Assembly: GCF_000429445.1 (NCBI RefSeq)
Contig: NZ_AUBW01000022.1
Coordinates: forward strand, 44,420 to 108,419
From: Algoriphagus terrigena DSM 22685
GTDB lineage: Bacteria > Bacteroidota > Bacteroidia > Cytophagales > Cyclobacteriaceae
Direction of reading: 5' to 3'
Length of the DNA stretch: 64,000 nucleotides
Shown in pieces: positions 1 to 7,697 of this stretch. The translations under genes were made by a program, and so were the position numbers. Position 1 is the stretch's first letter, and each line of letters starts with the position of its first letter. Below the pieces are notes generated by a model. The model did not search any database. It saw only the letters and a list, made by a program, of their open reading frames with translations, and was not told the DNA's origin.

Positions 1-990
1 ACTGAGATTAAGGCCCAGTAGCGCATACCTCGAATCCTGGTCAAATGCCCAATCAAAACTCTGGGAGCCCAGATCCGCGTAGGTGTTGAATTTGGGAACC
101 CAATAGCTTTTGCTGGCTTTGATGGCTGTTTCTTGAATGCTTTCAGCAGTCTGGATCTGCAGGAGTTCTGGGCGTCCGCTGAGGTCGTCTTCGCCCATCA
201 GGCCGGCTAGCTCCGCCGGATTTGCCAGATGTTCTTCAAAATCCAGTTCGGTATCGATGGGGCGATTGAGGAGAAAATTGACGTAGTGAACCGCGTTTTG
301 CTTCCTGCTTTCCGCCTCTATCATCAGCGCATTGATGTTTTCGACTTCACTTTCAGCCCGCAGCACAGAGGAAGGAAGCCCCTTTCCATTTTCCAAAAGC
401 GACCGGTTGTCTCTCAGGTTTTGTTCGACGAGACCTTTGCTGCTACGGATTACCTCAATGGCGGTATAGGCTGTGCAGAAGTTGTAATAAGCCAATTTGA
501 TGTCCTGGACGAGGTTGGCCCGGTAGATCTTGAGCTCATATTCGGAGAGCAACACCTGCTTCTCTCGGATCTGCTTCTGATAGATCAGGTCCGTATTGAG
601 GATAGGCATCGAAGCTCGGAAGCGGGCATCATAGAAATTGTCCGGCAGAAGCTGCTCCGACACGTTTTCCAACTGGGGAAAGGCGCTGGTTCCGGTGAGT
701 TGATTGAGCGTGGAATAGACTGGATTGAGCAGATCTCCCACAGGAAAGCCAATGGTCCGACCGCCGCTTGCCAGCGTGTAGCTCGCACCAAAATCGAGTG
801 ATGGAAGGAAGAAACTTTTGGCGTCCTTCAGCGCCAGCAGGCTGCGCTCCAGTTCGATGTTCTTTTCCTTTAAAACCAGGTTGTTTTCCAATCCCTGCCG
901 GATGTATTCATCCAGCACGCCCTGTGCCTTGGCAGCCAAAAAAGGATTGAAAAGCAGATAGATCAGAAAAATCAGTGCTGTCTTTCTCAT
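1..990 (-). CDS. TolC-family outer membrane efflux protein (N-terminal part; gene runs off the left edge)
   Basis: The open frame reads from an ATG at 990 leftwards through 330 codons without a stop. It begins with a classic signal peptide (MRKTALIFLIYLLFNPFLAAKAQ) followed by alpha-helical, Leu/Glu/Asn-rich sequence. Phrases such as ENLVLKEKNIELERSL and ALLGLNLS are typical of the coiled-coil hairpins and beta-barrel strands of TolC-like proteins. Members form the outer-membrane channel of tripartite efflux pumps; the inner-membrane partners would lie to the left, outside the window. An operator-like palindrome lies 22-38 bp upstream, and a near-identical one precedes the adjacent tetR gene, so TetR control of efflux is a reasonable inference. 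The C-terminus is not visible. Confidence 0.88.
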   Translation of the reverse strand, partial: MRKTALIFLIYLLFNPFLAAKAQGVLDEYIRQGLENNLVLKEKNIELERSLLALKDAKSFFLPSLDFGASYTLASGGRTIGFPVGDLLNPVYSTLNQLTGTSAFPQLENVSEQLLPDNFYDARFRASMPILNTDLIYQKQIREKQVLLSEYELKIYRANLVQDIKLAYYNFCTAYTAIEVIRSSKGLVEQNLRDNRSLLENGKGLPSSVLRAESEVENINALMIEAESRKQNAVHYVNFLLNRPIDTELDFEEHLANPAELAGLMGEDDLSGRPELLQIQTAESIQETAIKASKSYWVPKFNTYADLGSQSFDWAFDQDSRYALLGLNLS

Positions 991-1011
991 TATATTATTC
1001 GATGTTAATTT

Positions 1012-1028
1012 AATAAACAGTGTTTAAT
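1012..1028. promoter_or_regulatory. Operator-like palindrome upstream of the efflux gene
   Basis: AATAAAC-AGT-GTTTAAT is an inverted repeat of 7 bp arms with one mismatch and a 3 bp spacer, located 22 bp upstream of the tolC-like start. A perfect version of the same element lies at 1690-1706 upstream of the TetR gene. Two matched palindromes flanking a TetR repressor are the usual layout of an autoregulated efflux regulon; binding itself is inferred. Confidence 0.6.
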
Positions 1029-1044
1029 GGATGGATAAATTTTT

Positions 1045-1662
1045 TTAGAGTTTATCCAAGATCTTAAAGAACTCTTCCAAGCCATCTTTTACAATTGTCT
1101 GTTGACTCTCTGGGAGCACCACCTCGCATCGTTTGCGGATATGCAGCGATACCATCCCATGTACCGTTGACCAGATCAAAAAGGTAAGCGCCTCCTGCTC
1201 GTGTCCTTTGAAATGCCCGGCGTTGATACAGTCAGCGATGGTAGACCTCAGCGAATTGAATGCTCCTCCGCCTTCTTTCCAATGATCGTGCTCGGTATTG
1301 CATACATGGTCAATCGGAGCCTCCTTGATAAACATAAGATCGTACATGTCAGGATTTTCCATGGCAAAATCTATATAGATGCTTCCCATGGCTTTCAGCC
1401 GCTCGAGAGGGTTTCTAACCGAACCTAGAACCTGCATTTTTTCCATAAGTTGGAGAAAACCGAGTTGGTGCAAGGCATGAAAAATCTCGTTTTTATCCTT
1501 GAAATAATGGTAGATAATTCCCGGGCTGTATTCGATGTGATCCGCGATGTTCCGAATGGATGTCTTATCGATCCCTTTCTCCAGAAAGAGGAATTTGGCA
1601 GCTGCCAAGATTCGTTCTCTCAATTCTTCCTTGTCTCTCTCTTTTCGATCCGCAATCCCCAT
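1045..1662 (-). CDS. TetR/AcrR-family transcriptional regulator
   Basis: This 205-residue protein has the normal TetR length. Residues about 12-60 form the N-terminal DNA-binding domain, with helix-turn-helix sequence TSIRNIADHIEYSPGIIYHYF followed by KDKNEIF, the family signature. The variable C-terminal half (about 75-205) would hold the ligand pocket and dimer interface. It sits immediately upstream of the tolC-like gene, which is read in the same direction, and has a perfect 7-3-7 palindrome 28 bp before its start, suggesting autorepression plus control of the efflux gene. The inducer cannot be deduced. Confidence 0.92.
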   Translation of the reverse strand: MGIADRKERDKEELRERILAAAKFLFLEKGIDKTSIRNIADHIEYSPGIIYHYFKDKNEIFHALHQLGFLQLMEKMQVLGSVRNPLERLKAMGSIYIDFAMENPDMYDLMFIKEAPIDHVCNTEHDHWKEGGGAFNSLRSTIADCINAGHFKGHEQEALTFLIWSTVHGMVSLHIRKRCEVVLPESQQTIVKDGLEEFFKILDKL

Positions 1663-1689
1663 GTGGTTTCTAATGAACAGCTAAAATTA

Positions 1690-1706
1690 ATTAAACGGTG
1701 TTTAAT
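1690..1706. promoter_or_regulatory. Operator-like palindrome upstream of tetR
   Basis: ATTAAAC-GGT-GTTTAAT is a perfect inverted repeat (7 bp arms, 3 bp spacer) lying 28 bp upstream of the tetR start and between tetR and the preceding antiporter gene. It matches the element at 1012-1028 in 15 of 17 positions. It is the likely TetR binding site; this rests on position and symmetry only. Confidence 0.62.
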
Positions 1707-1746
1707 AAAGCAAGCAATCGCTCGAAAATAATTTTCAAAAAGTCAG

Positions 1747-3618
1747 CTATTCGCTTTCCTCTTTCAATTGATCGCTGTCCCAAGCCGAATCATTCATCGA
1801 GAATTTGCGGGAGAGTTCTCCGGAAAGAAGAGCCTCTTGGATTTCGATCTGCTTGCGGATCTTGGAGATGTATTCGGTTTCATTGCTCCGGTATTTGACG
1901 AGAACTTTTAGCGAATCTTCGTCATATTTTCGAAACTGCGCAGCCAGTCTTTGGACGGTGTGCGCCCGGAATCCCAATTTTTGGAGCGCTTCCTGTCCCA
2001 TCCGTATCGAGGTGTCCAAGTGCTCTCTGTAGATATTTTCTACTCCCATCTCCATCAACTCAAAGGCCTCGTAGCGGTTTTTGGCTCGGATCATGACTTC
2101 CAGATGTGGGAAATTCTCATGGCAGAGCTCCACGAGCTTTTTATTAGTCTCGGTGGACCTGATTGCGGAGATAAGAATCTTGGCGTTCTCCGCTCCGGCA
2201 GCGTGCAATAGATCCAGACGGGTAGCATCTCCAAAATAGACCTTGAATCCCATCTTCCTCAAAAAGTCCACTCGGTCGGGATCGTAGTCCAAGACGGTAG
2301 CTTCGATACCATTTGCCCTCAGAAATCGTCCCATGGTCGATCCGAAATGGGAGAATCCCACCAGGATCACCGTATTTCTTTCGTCGATCTGATCTGCTTC
2401 CGGTTTTGGTTTGGCATTTCTCTTCTCTAAACTCGGGAGGATTATTTTGTCCAAAAGGAGGCTGAAGATCGGCGTGAAGGTCATGCTGAGCGCTGTGATC
2501 GCCATCAGAATCCCAGATGTTGTAGCCGTCAGTATTCCCAACTGAAGCGCGAAGGCATAGGTGACGAAGGAGAATTCCGACACCTGAGCCAGCCCAACCG
2601 AAAACCGGAGATTATCGGGAAGACTGAGTTTTCTGGTTTTACCGATTACACCAAGTACAAGAGCCTTGATCAGGATGACCCCAAATGTGATCGAAAAGAC
2701 ATTGACCGCGTCGGAGAAGATAAGATCGAAGTTGACGGTTGCACCCACCGCCATGAAGAACAAGCCCAAAAGCAATCCTTTGAACGGATCGAGATCGGAC
2801 TCCAGCGCGTGCTTGTAGGGTGAGTTTGCCAGGATGACTCCCGCGAGGAAGGTTCCCAATGCCGGGCTGAGGCCCACCAATTCCATGAGAAAGGCGATTC
2901 CCACGACGATCAGCAGCGCCGATGCTGTGAACAGTTCGCGGAGCTTTGTCTTTGAAACCCAGTTCAAGAGCGGCCCAAAGCCAAAGCGTCCCAGTAAGAT
3001 GACCACCCCGATGGCTACGAAGATCATCAGCGTTTGGACCCAGCCGGGCTGATGCTCCAGGAAGCCGCCATGCTCACTTCCGCTCAATTCCGGACCAGCA
3101 ACGGCTAACAGCGGCAAGATGGCCAAGATCGGGATCACGGCGATATCTTGCAGGAGCAATACTCCAAAGGACAGCTTGCCGGTGGACGTGTCCATCTGAT
3201 TCTTCTCTTTGAGCGATTGCAGTACAATCGCCGTAGAGGAAAGTGCCATCGAAAGCGCCGCTGCAAGACTGATCCTCCAGTCAATCTCCAAGATCAATCC
3301 CAGACCAAAGATCAGCCCTGATGTCGCTACTACCTGCGAAAGTCCGACCTTCAGGATCATCTCCCGCATCTTCCACAGATTCTTGGGCTCGAGCTCCAGC
3401 CCGATCAGAAACAGCATCATGACCACGCCAAATTCCGTGCTGTGCATGATGTCCTGTCCCTGAGATTCGTCCTGGATAAATGCGAACCCATAAGGTCCAA
3501 CTAGGATTCCGGCAATCAGATAGCCTAAAACAGAACCCATTCCCAGCCGCTTTGCGATCGGGACACAGACAATTGCCGCCAGGATGTAAACGATCGCATT
3601 GAATAAAAATCCGTCCAT
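1747..3618 (-). CDS. CPA2-family monovalent cation:proton antiporter, KefB/KefC type
   Basis: The protein has 623 residues. An N-terminal membrane domain (about 1-390) contains a dozen or so hydrophobic segments and the CPA2 phrase GTFLAGVILANSPY. A cytoplasmic TrkA-N/RCK domain starts near residue 417 with the nucleotide-binding loop GFSHFG beginning at G421. This is the Kef architecture: potassium efflux coupled to proton entry, gated by nucleotide or electrophile adducts. It lies only 3 bp downstream of a KefF/KefG-like flavoprotein gene, matching the known Kef plus ancillary oxidoreductase pairing. The cation and any glutathione gating are inferred from family. Confidence 0.93.
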   Translation of the reverse strand: MDGFLFNAIVYILAAIVCVPIAKRLGMGSVLGYLIAGILVGPYGFAFIQDESQGQDIMHSTEFGVVMMLFLIGLELEPKNLWKMREMILKVGLSQVVATSGLIFGLGLILEIDWRISLAAALSMALSSTAIVLQSLKEKNQMDTSTGKLSFGVLLLQDIAVIPILAILPLLAVAGPELSGSEHGGFLEHQPGWVQTLMIFVAIGVVILLGRFGFGPLLNWVSKTKLRELFTASALLIVVGIAFLMELVGLSPALGTFLAGVILANSPYKHALESDLDPFKGLLLGLFFMAVGATVNFDLIFSDAVNVFSITFGVILIKALVLGVIGKTRKLSLPDNLRFSVGLAQVSEFSFVTYAFALQLGILTATTSGILMAITALSMTFTPIFSLLLDKIILPSLEKRNAKPKPEADQIDERNTVILVGFSHFGSTMGRFLRANGIEATVLDYDPDRVDFLRKMGFKVYFGDATRLDLLHAAGAENAKILISAIRSTETNKKLVELCHENFPHLEVMIRAKNRYEAFELMEMGVENIYREHLDTSIRMGQEALQKLGFRAHTVQRLAAQFRKYDEDSLKVLVKYRSNETEYISKIRKQIEIQEALLSGELSRKFSMNDSAWDSDQLKEESE

Positions 3619-3621
3619 GGC

Positions 3622-4188
3622 TTAAGTTCTTTGGATGTAGGGTAGGGAAATCTCGGCCGAGTCACGGAGACTGAGGATCAGTTCACGGTACTCATCGGCT
3701 CTCTGCAAAATCTCGGACTCCGTGCTACGATGTGTGCCAGCCAGATGAAAAGGCGGAAGATAGCGCATGTTGCAGAGGTAAGCCGTCTGTTCGAAGGGCC
3801 TCAGATACTCTTCGATAGTATATCTATTCCTTCCCAGGGAGGAGTAGATTTCTTTAGATCCGCCAGAGGTAAAGGCGTTGAAGATGTACTTGTTTTTCAG
3901 AAAGATCCCACCCGTGCCGTATGCCCAGCCGTGTTCCAGGACCAAGTCAATCCATTGCTTTAGCAGCGGAGGGCAGGAATACCAATAGAACGGGTGCTGC
4001 CAGATGATGACTTCGTGCTCAAAGAGCGCCTCCTGCTCGGCTTGAACGTTGATATTGAAGTCTGGATAAAGCTCGTAGAGATCGCGGACCTGGACGTTTT
4101 CCAAGTCTTTGACAGAATCGACCAGGGCCTGATTTGCGTCAGAATGCTCGAATTTGGGGTGGGCAAAGAGGACGAGGATTTTGCGCAT
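3622..4188 (-). CDS. KefF/KefG-like NAD(P)H oxidoreductase (flavodoxin fold)
   Basis: This 188-residue protein starts MRKILVLFAHPKFEHSDAN, the FMN-phosphate loop typical of NQO1/YheR/KefG quinone-reductase-like proteins. It continues with WQHPFYWYSCPPLLKQWIDLV and GWAYGTGG, both hallmark flavin-contact segments. KefF/KefG proteins act as soluble ancillary subunits that activate Kef antiporters. Its position between a ferredoxin-like gene (18 bp upstream) and the KefB-like gene (3 bp downstream) supports that role. The electron acceptor is unknown. Confidence 0.92.
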   Translation of the reverse strand: MRKILVLFAHPKFEHSDANQALVDSVKDLENVQVRDLYELYPDFNINVQAEQEALFEHEVIIWQHPFYWYSCPPLLKQWIDLVLEHGWAYGTGGIFLKNKYIFNAFTSGGSKEIYSSLGRNRYTIEEYLRPFEQTAYLCNMRYLPPFHLAGTHRSTESEILQRADEYRELILSLRDSAEISLPYIQRT

Positions 4189-4206
4189 GGTAGTTTTAGA
4201 TAGGGG

Positions 4207-4440
4207 TTAAGCTCCCGATTTATCTTTGAAATAGTAGCCAAGCGCTCCAGAGGGGCATCTTTTGATTTGCTCGACTAGCTCCTCCGAGCTGGCGTTGCCG
4301 ATTTCTATCCAGGGTTTTTTTCTGGGGTTAAAGACCCGGGGAAGTCCTCGGACACAGTTGCCTGAATGGGTGCATTTTTCGGGTTGCCAGGTGATGACAA
4401 CTTCTCCGTTGTCGTATTCTTTGGAAGGTGTGGAGCTCAT
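4207..4440 (-). CDS. Divergent mono-cluster 4Fe-4S (Fer4_19/YjdI-like) protein
   Basis: The product is a 77-residue protein with the pattern CTHSGNCV...RVFNPRKKPWI...IKRCPSGALGY. Its three cysteines match the divergent Fer4_19 group, which is thought to bind a single Fe-S cluster. It appears to be the first gene of a three-gene operon with the KefF-like reductase and the KefB-like antiporter, so it may pass electrons to or sense redox state for that module. An intrinsic terminator of the upstream symporter unit lies just before it, so it probably has its own promoter. The functional link is inference. Confidence 0.85.
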   Translation of the reverse strand: MSSTPSKEYDNGEVVITWQPEKCTHSGNCVRGLPRVFNPRKKPWIEIGNASSEELVEQIKRCPSGALGYYFKDKSGA

Positions 4441-4504
4441 AGAAAAGTGGTTTTGGAATGTCTAATAATACCAAAATCCGGGGATTTGTTCCTTTTCCCG
4501 GAGG

Positions 4505-4543
4505 GTAAAAAAAGAAAAACCTGCCGCAGTTCCGCAGCAGGTT
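4505..4543 (-). terminator. Intrinsic terminator (minus strand) after the NSS symporter unit
   Basis: Arms AACCTGC (4518-4524) and GCAGGTT (4537-4543) can pair, with partial extra pairing inside the loop. Read on the minus strand, the hairpin is followed by TTTTTCTTTTTTT. This suits the end of the symporter/small-subunit transcript before the ferredoxin gene. Confidence 0.72.
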
Positions 4544-4653
4544 GGTCAATTTCCATTTTTTGTTTGCGTGCTCCTTTTCCGGTTGTTGGGAAAAGAGGCC
4601 CAAAAGGCCTTTCAGGATGACCAAAGGCGCCTTATTTGGCCTTCCATCACTTG

Positions 4654-4673
4654 TGCTGAGCGTAGCCGAAGCA
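4654..4673. repeat. Short dispersed intergenic motif, TGCTGAGCGTAGCCGAAGCA
   Basis: The 20-mer has partly self-complementary ends (TGCT...AGCA). It resembles GCTGAGCG-type intergenic elements that recur in many Bacteroidota and other genomes. Only one copy was noticed here, so assignment to a repeat family rests on recollection rather than on this window. Confidence 0.35.
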
Positions 4674-4729
4674 TCGGTTTTCGAGTGATTGCGACATTTA
4701 GCTCGTTGCCGAAATTACACGCAATCAAC

Positions 4730-4837
4730 CTATTTTCCGGTCTTGGGTTTTTTCAAAACCAGGTAGAAGCAATAGAATGTGGCTGTCAGGATCAGACCTT
4801 GGGTGACGATCGAGAGTATCAGGGCTGAAGTGTTCAT
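4730..4837 (-). CDS. Small subunit of NSS transporter (MetS-like), 35 aa
   Basis: A short open frame encodes 35 residues starting MNTSALILSIVTQGLILT and ending LVLKKPKTGK. It is a single hydrophobic segment followed by a basic tail. Its ATG overlaps the stop codon of the symporter gene (ATGA overlap at 4834-4837), so translation is coupled. NSS transporters for methionine/alanine are often followed by such MetS-type mini-subunits, which supports a real gene despite its size. The assignment rests on position, topology and length. Confidence 0.75.
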   Translation of the reverse strand: MNTSALILSIVTQGLILTATFYCFYLVLKKPKTGK

Positions 4838-6489
4838 AGCAAGGCTGATTTACGTTTTTGATGAGAATACCACACGATTCCTACGATCAATAGAAACAGG
4901 AGGACAAGCTGGGTACGTGCCATGCTGGCAAAGAACATCTTCTTTTCGAGCATCTCCGTATTTTCAGGATTGAGGAGGATTTGAGCCTTCAGATCGGTGT
5001 GGGAAAATTTCGAAATCAGCGAGCCGTGATCCAGCGTGTACAGCTGTCCGTCCAGCAGATTGGAGATTGCCCCATTCCAGTCATTTCCCGCAGGAGTGAA
5101 CAACGCGCCCATCAACACCAGGAAAAGGAGTGTCGGAGTGATGTACTTGATGATCCATTTGTAAGCGCCAGGCACCCGAATATCCGCGCCCCGGGTGATT
5201 TCTTCCCATCCTCTTTTCATCCCAAAAATCCAGGTAAAGAGAATCGTCTCCAACAGGGCAAATATCACCAAGCTCACCGTTCCACCCCAATAATCGTATT
5301 CATCAAAGTAGCCGTATTTGAAAAACAACACGGTGGGAAGTCCCATGATCAGCGAGATGATGCCAAAGGAAACGGCTCCTTTGACTTTGCCCCAGCCAAA
5401 TTCATCCTGCATGAATCCCATCCACGGCGTACCCATAGCCAGGGATGAAGTGATCCCCGCAAAGAAGAGCAAGCCAAACCAACAGACACCCGCCACCATG
5501 CCGAAGACCTCCCCCCATTGCTGGAAGAGGTAAGGCATCGTCTGAAAAGCCATCCCGAAACCGGCATTTTCCATTACCCAATCCATGCCGAGGAAACCCG
5601 CTGCAATTGGAATGACAATGGCACTTCCCAAGACAATTTCCACCGTTTCGTTGGTAAAGCCCGCAGTGACTGAATTGAGTGCGATGTCTTCGTTTTCCTT
5701 GACATAGGAAGCATAGCACTGGATGGCGCCCGTCCCGACCGAAAGGGTGAAGAAGATCTGCCCGGCTGCGGCGAGCCAGACTTTAGGATCAAGGAGCGAA
5801 GAGTATTGCGGAGTCCACAGGAAGTTGATCGCGTCCCATGCATTGGCCTCTGGGAATTCCGCGGACGCAAAATCTGATCCCATCGTCCAGCCCCGGATCG
5901 CCAACACGACTCCAAACAGCACCAGGATCGGCATCCCGATCTTCGCGACTTTTTCGATTCCTCCCAGTCCCGCGGAGAGGATGTAAATATTCACAGCCAT
6001 CACCAACACATAGATAATGACCGGTAGCATTGGGATGCCCAGATCAGACCCTGAGAGCGTGACGTAATTATCAAAAAACGAACTGATCTCCGCAGCGCCC
6101 ATCCCGGTGAAAGTTCCGATGACGCTGTGAACGACATACATGAATGTCCAGGACTCGATGTAGGTGTAGTAGGCTACCACAGCGATATTGGTGAAAATCC
6201 CAAATACACCGATGTATTTCCAGATCGGCCTTTTGGCCATCGAATCCAGGATGTAAGGTGTGCTATGGTTTCCAAATTTCCCACCGAAGCGTCCCACAGA
6301 CCACTCGATAAAGAGCATGGGAATCCCCATCAGCAGGAAGCACACCAGGTACGGAATGATAAATGCGCCGCCACCGTTCTGCACGGCCTGCACAGGGAAG
6401 CGGAGGAAGTTTCCCAGCCCGACGGCGTTGCCTGCCATCGCCAGGATCAAGCCAACGCGGGAGCCCCAGGATTGATTATTTGTACTCAT
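4834..6489 (-). CDS. Sodium:neurotransmitter symporter (NSS) family amino-acid transporter
   Basis: The 551-residue protein has about 12 predicted membrane helices. Near the N-terminus (about residues 17-33) it carries the NSS/LeuT signature GNAVGLGNFLRFP, which in LeuT forms part of the sodium and substrate sites. A second conserved stretch, LSVGTGAIQCYASYVK, is also typical. It should import an amino acid with sodium; the substrate is not readable. The downstream 35-residue hydrophobic peptide is the probable small subunit. The intergenic space upstream is only 53 bp and contains the previous gene's terminator, so the promoter is unclear. Confidence 0.93.
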   Translation of the reverse strand: MSTNNQSWGSRVGLILAMAGNAVGLGNFLRFPVQAVQNGGGAFIIPYLVCFLLMGIPMLFIEWSVGRFGGKFGNHSTPYILDSMAKRPIWKYIGVFGIFTNIAVVAYYTYIESWTFMYVVHSVIGTFTGMGAAEISSFFDNYVTLSGSDLGIPMLPVIIYVLVMAVNIYILSAGLGGIEKVAKIGMPILVLFGVVLAIRGWTMGSDFASAEFPEANAWDAINFLWTPQYSSLLDPKVWLAAAGQIFFTLSVGTGAIQCYASYVKENEDIALNSVTAGFTNETVEIVLGSAIVIPIAAGFLGMDWVMENAGFGMAFQTMPYLFQQWGEVFGMVAGVCWFGLLFFAGITSSLAMGTPWMGFMQDEFGWGKVKGAVSFGIISLIMGLPTVLFFKYGYFDEYDYWGGTVSLVIFALLETILFTWIFGMKRGWEEITRGADIRVPGAYKWIIKYITPTLLFLVLMGALFTPAGNDWNGAISNLLDGQLYTLDHGSLISKFSHTDLKAQILLNPENTEMLEKKMFFASMARTQLVLLFLLIVGIVWYSHQKRKSALL

Positions 6490-6502
6490 TTGGTTGGTTT
6501 TA

Positions 6503-6537
6503 AAAAAAGAGAGGGCTCCCTTGTGAGGAGGAGCCCT
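6503..6537 (-). terminator. Intrinsic terminator (minus strand)
   Basis: Perfect arms AGGGCTCC (6512-6519) and GGAGCCCT (6530-6537) enclose a 10-nt loop. On the minus strand the stem is followed by CTCTTTTTTT. It ends the transcript of the hypothetical membrane-anchored protein whose stop is at 6543. Confidence 0.85.
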
Positions 6538-6542
6538 TGGAT

Positions 6543-7037
6543 TTATTTTGATAATCGTTCGTTGATCAGCTCAGCCCATTTGGAAGCGAGCAGCGTCTCA
6601 CCGAGCAAGTCGGAATAGTATTCCTGATTGTAGATCTCCAGATTCAAGGTTTTTTTAGCCGGGTCTTTGAAATATAGCTGGATGGTCACTTGCTCTAGAG
6701 ATTTGCTTGTTGCGGTTGGATTGTCACTGTTCAAATAAGACTGATGTACGACAGCATTTGAGAGTTCTTGAAGTTTTACTTGGCTTTTCGTCTCATTTTC
6801 ACCGATTTGGTAATAAACCAGTGTTTTTTTGGTGCTGTCAATGCCTAAGATATAGCGATTTCTCCAATCTTCCTGTACATCAACCTTTAAATTTAGACCA
6901 GAGACATACTGGTTAAACCCGTTTAGAAATTGGGCTTTGGCTTTTTTACTCTTAATAGAATAGGAAATAAACGGCGTAGCCACGCCAAGCAGGATTACAC
7001 TTGACAAGACAAGTGTAGGGATATCAATAGCGATCAT
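6543..7037 (-). CDS. Hypothetical membrane-anchored protein
   Basis: I do not recognise this 164-residue protein. It starts with one hydrophobic segment (about residues 7-27, LVLSSVILLGVATPFISYSI) followed by a basic KSKKAK stop-transfer, then a soluble alpha/beta domain with alternating hydrophobic strands and no obvious catalytic motif. Topology suggests an N-terminal anchor with a cytoplasmic domain. It has its own strong intrinsic terminator. Codon and base use look like its neighbours. Confidence 0.7.
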   Translation of the reverse strand: MIAIDIPTLVLSSVILLGVATPFISYSIKSKKAKAQFLNGFNQYVSGLNLKVDVQEDWRNRYILGIDSTKKTLVYYQIGENETKSQVKLQELSNAVVHQSYLNSDNPTATSKSLEQVTIQLYFKDPAKKTLNLEIYNQEYYSDLLGETLLASKWAELINERLSK

Positions 7038-7093
7038 TTTTTGGTAGAATAAAGTGTAAGATGTGTTTTGTGCCTAGTGGGTCAAAACACGGA

Positions 7094-7438
7094 CTACCAA
7101 GTGTGAAAGAAATAAAAGAAGGTGATCAATACGTCAAACAGTGCCCTGGACTTTGAAAAGAAGGAGGGCGACAGGTATTGACTAAGGGAGGGGACAAAAT
7201 CTACCTTCCAGTGACTACCGAGAAAGGCAGATACGTTCAGATCCGCCTTGAAGGCCGGGACAGAGGTAGTGTGATCCGAAAGACTGGAAACCAGCCCAGG
7301 GACTGAGACATGACTCAGTTCTGATTGCCGGGGATGCTCACTGGTCGATCTTTTGGCAGCCGGGGGAAATGAAAAAATCGCAACCATCCCAATCAGCCAT
7401 GCAAGGCTCAGGAGGAAGGCTGTTTTTTGTTTTTTCAT
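7094..7438 (-). CDS. Hypothetical small exported or membrane protein
   Basis: The likely start is the ATG at 7438, giving 114 residues beginning MKKQKTAFLLSLAWLIGMVAIFSF, a basic-then-hydrophobic signal or anchor. ATGs at 7450 and 7525 are possible but would add a non-signal-like extension. The rest is low in motifs and ends in an aromatic stretch (FDVLITFFYFFHTW) that could be a second membrane segment. No family is recognised. It may be a small envelope protein; it could also be spurious, since there is little supporting context. Confidence 0.45.
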   Translation of the reverse strand: MKKQKTAFLLSLAWLIGMVAIFSFPPAAKRSTSEHPRQSELSHVSVPGLVSSLSDHTTSVPAFKADLNVSAFLGSHWKVDFVPSLSQYLSPSFFSKSRALFDVLITFFYFFHTW

Positions 7439-7697
7439 TTTTAGTGTCATCAAATCAACCCCAAATGTACGTGGGGTTTGGGGAATTGCAAGTTTGGAGG
7501 ATTGAAAAATGTGATTATCCACCACTTTGCCAGAAGGTTAAAATGGAGATATCCAACAGCGGATAATCGTCAGCAGTCCAGGGCAGGGAGATTTAGATCG
7601 CAAATCTTGTATTCAATAGCTACCGTCAACAAGGAGTATGATCATATTGAAAACTGCTTGGGTCAGCCGTTGCTAGTCGATAGCTCCTTGTTGGGGC

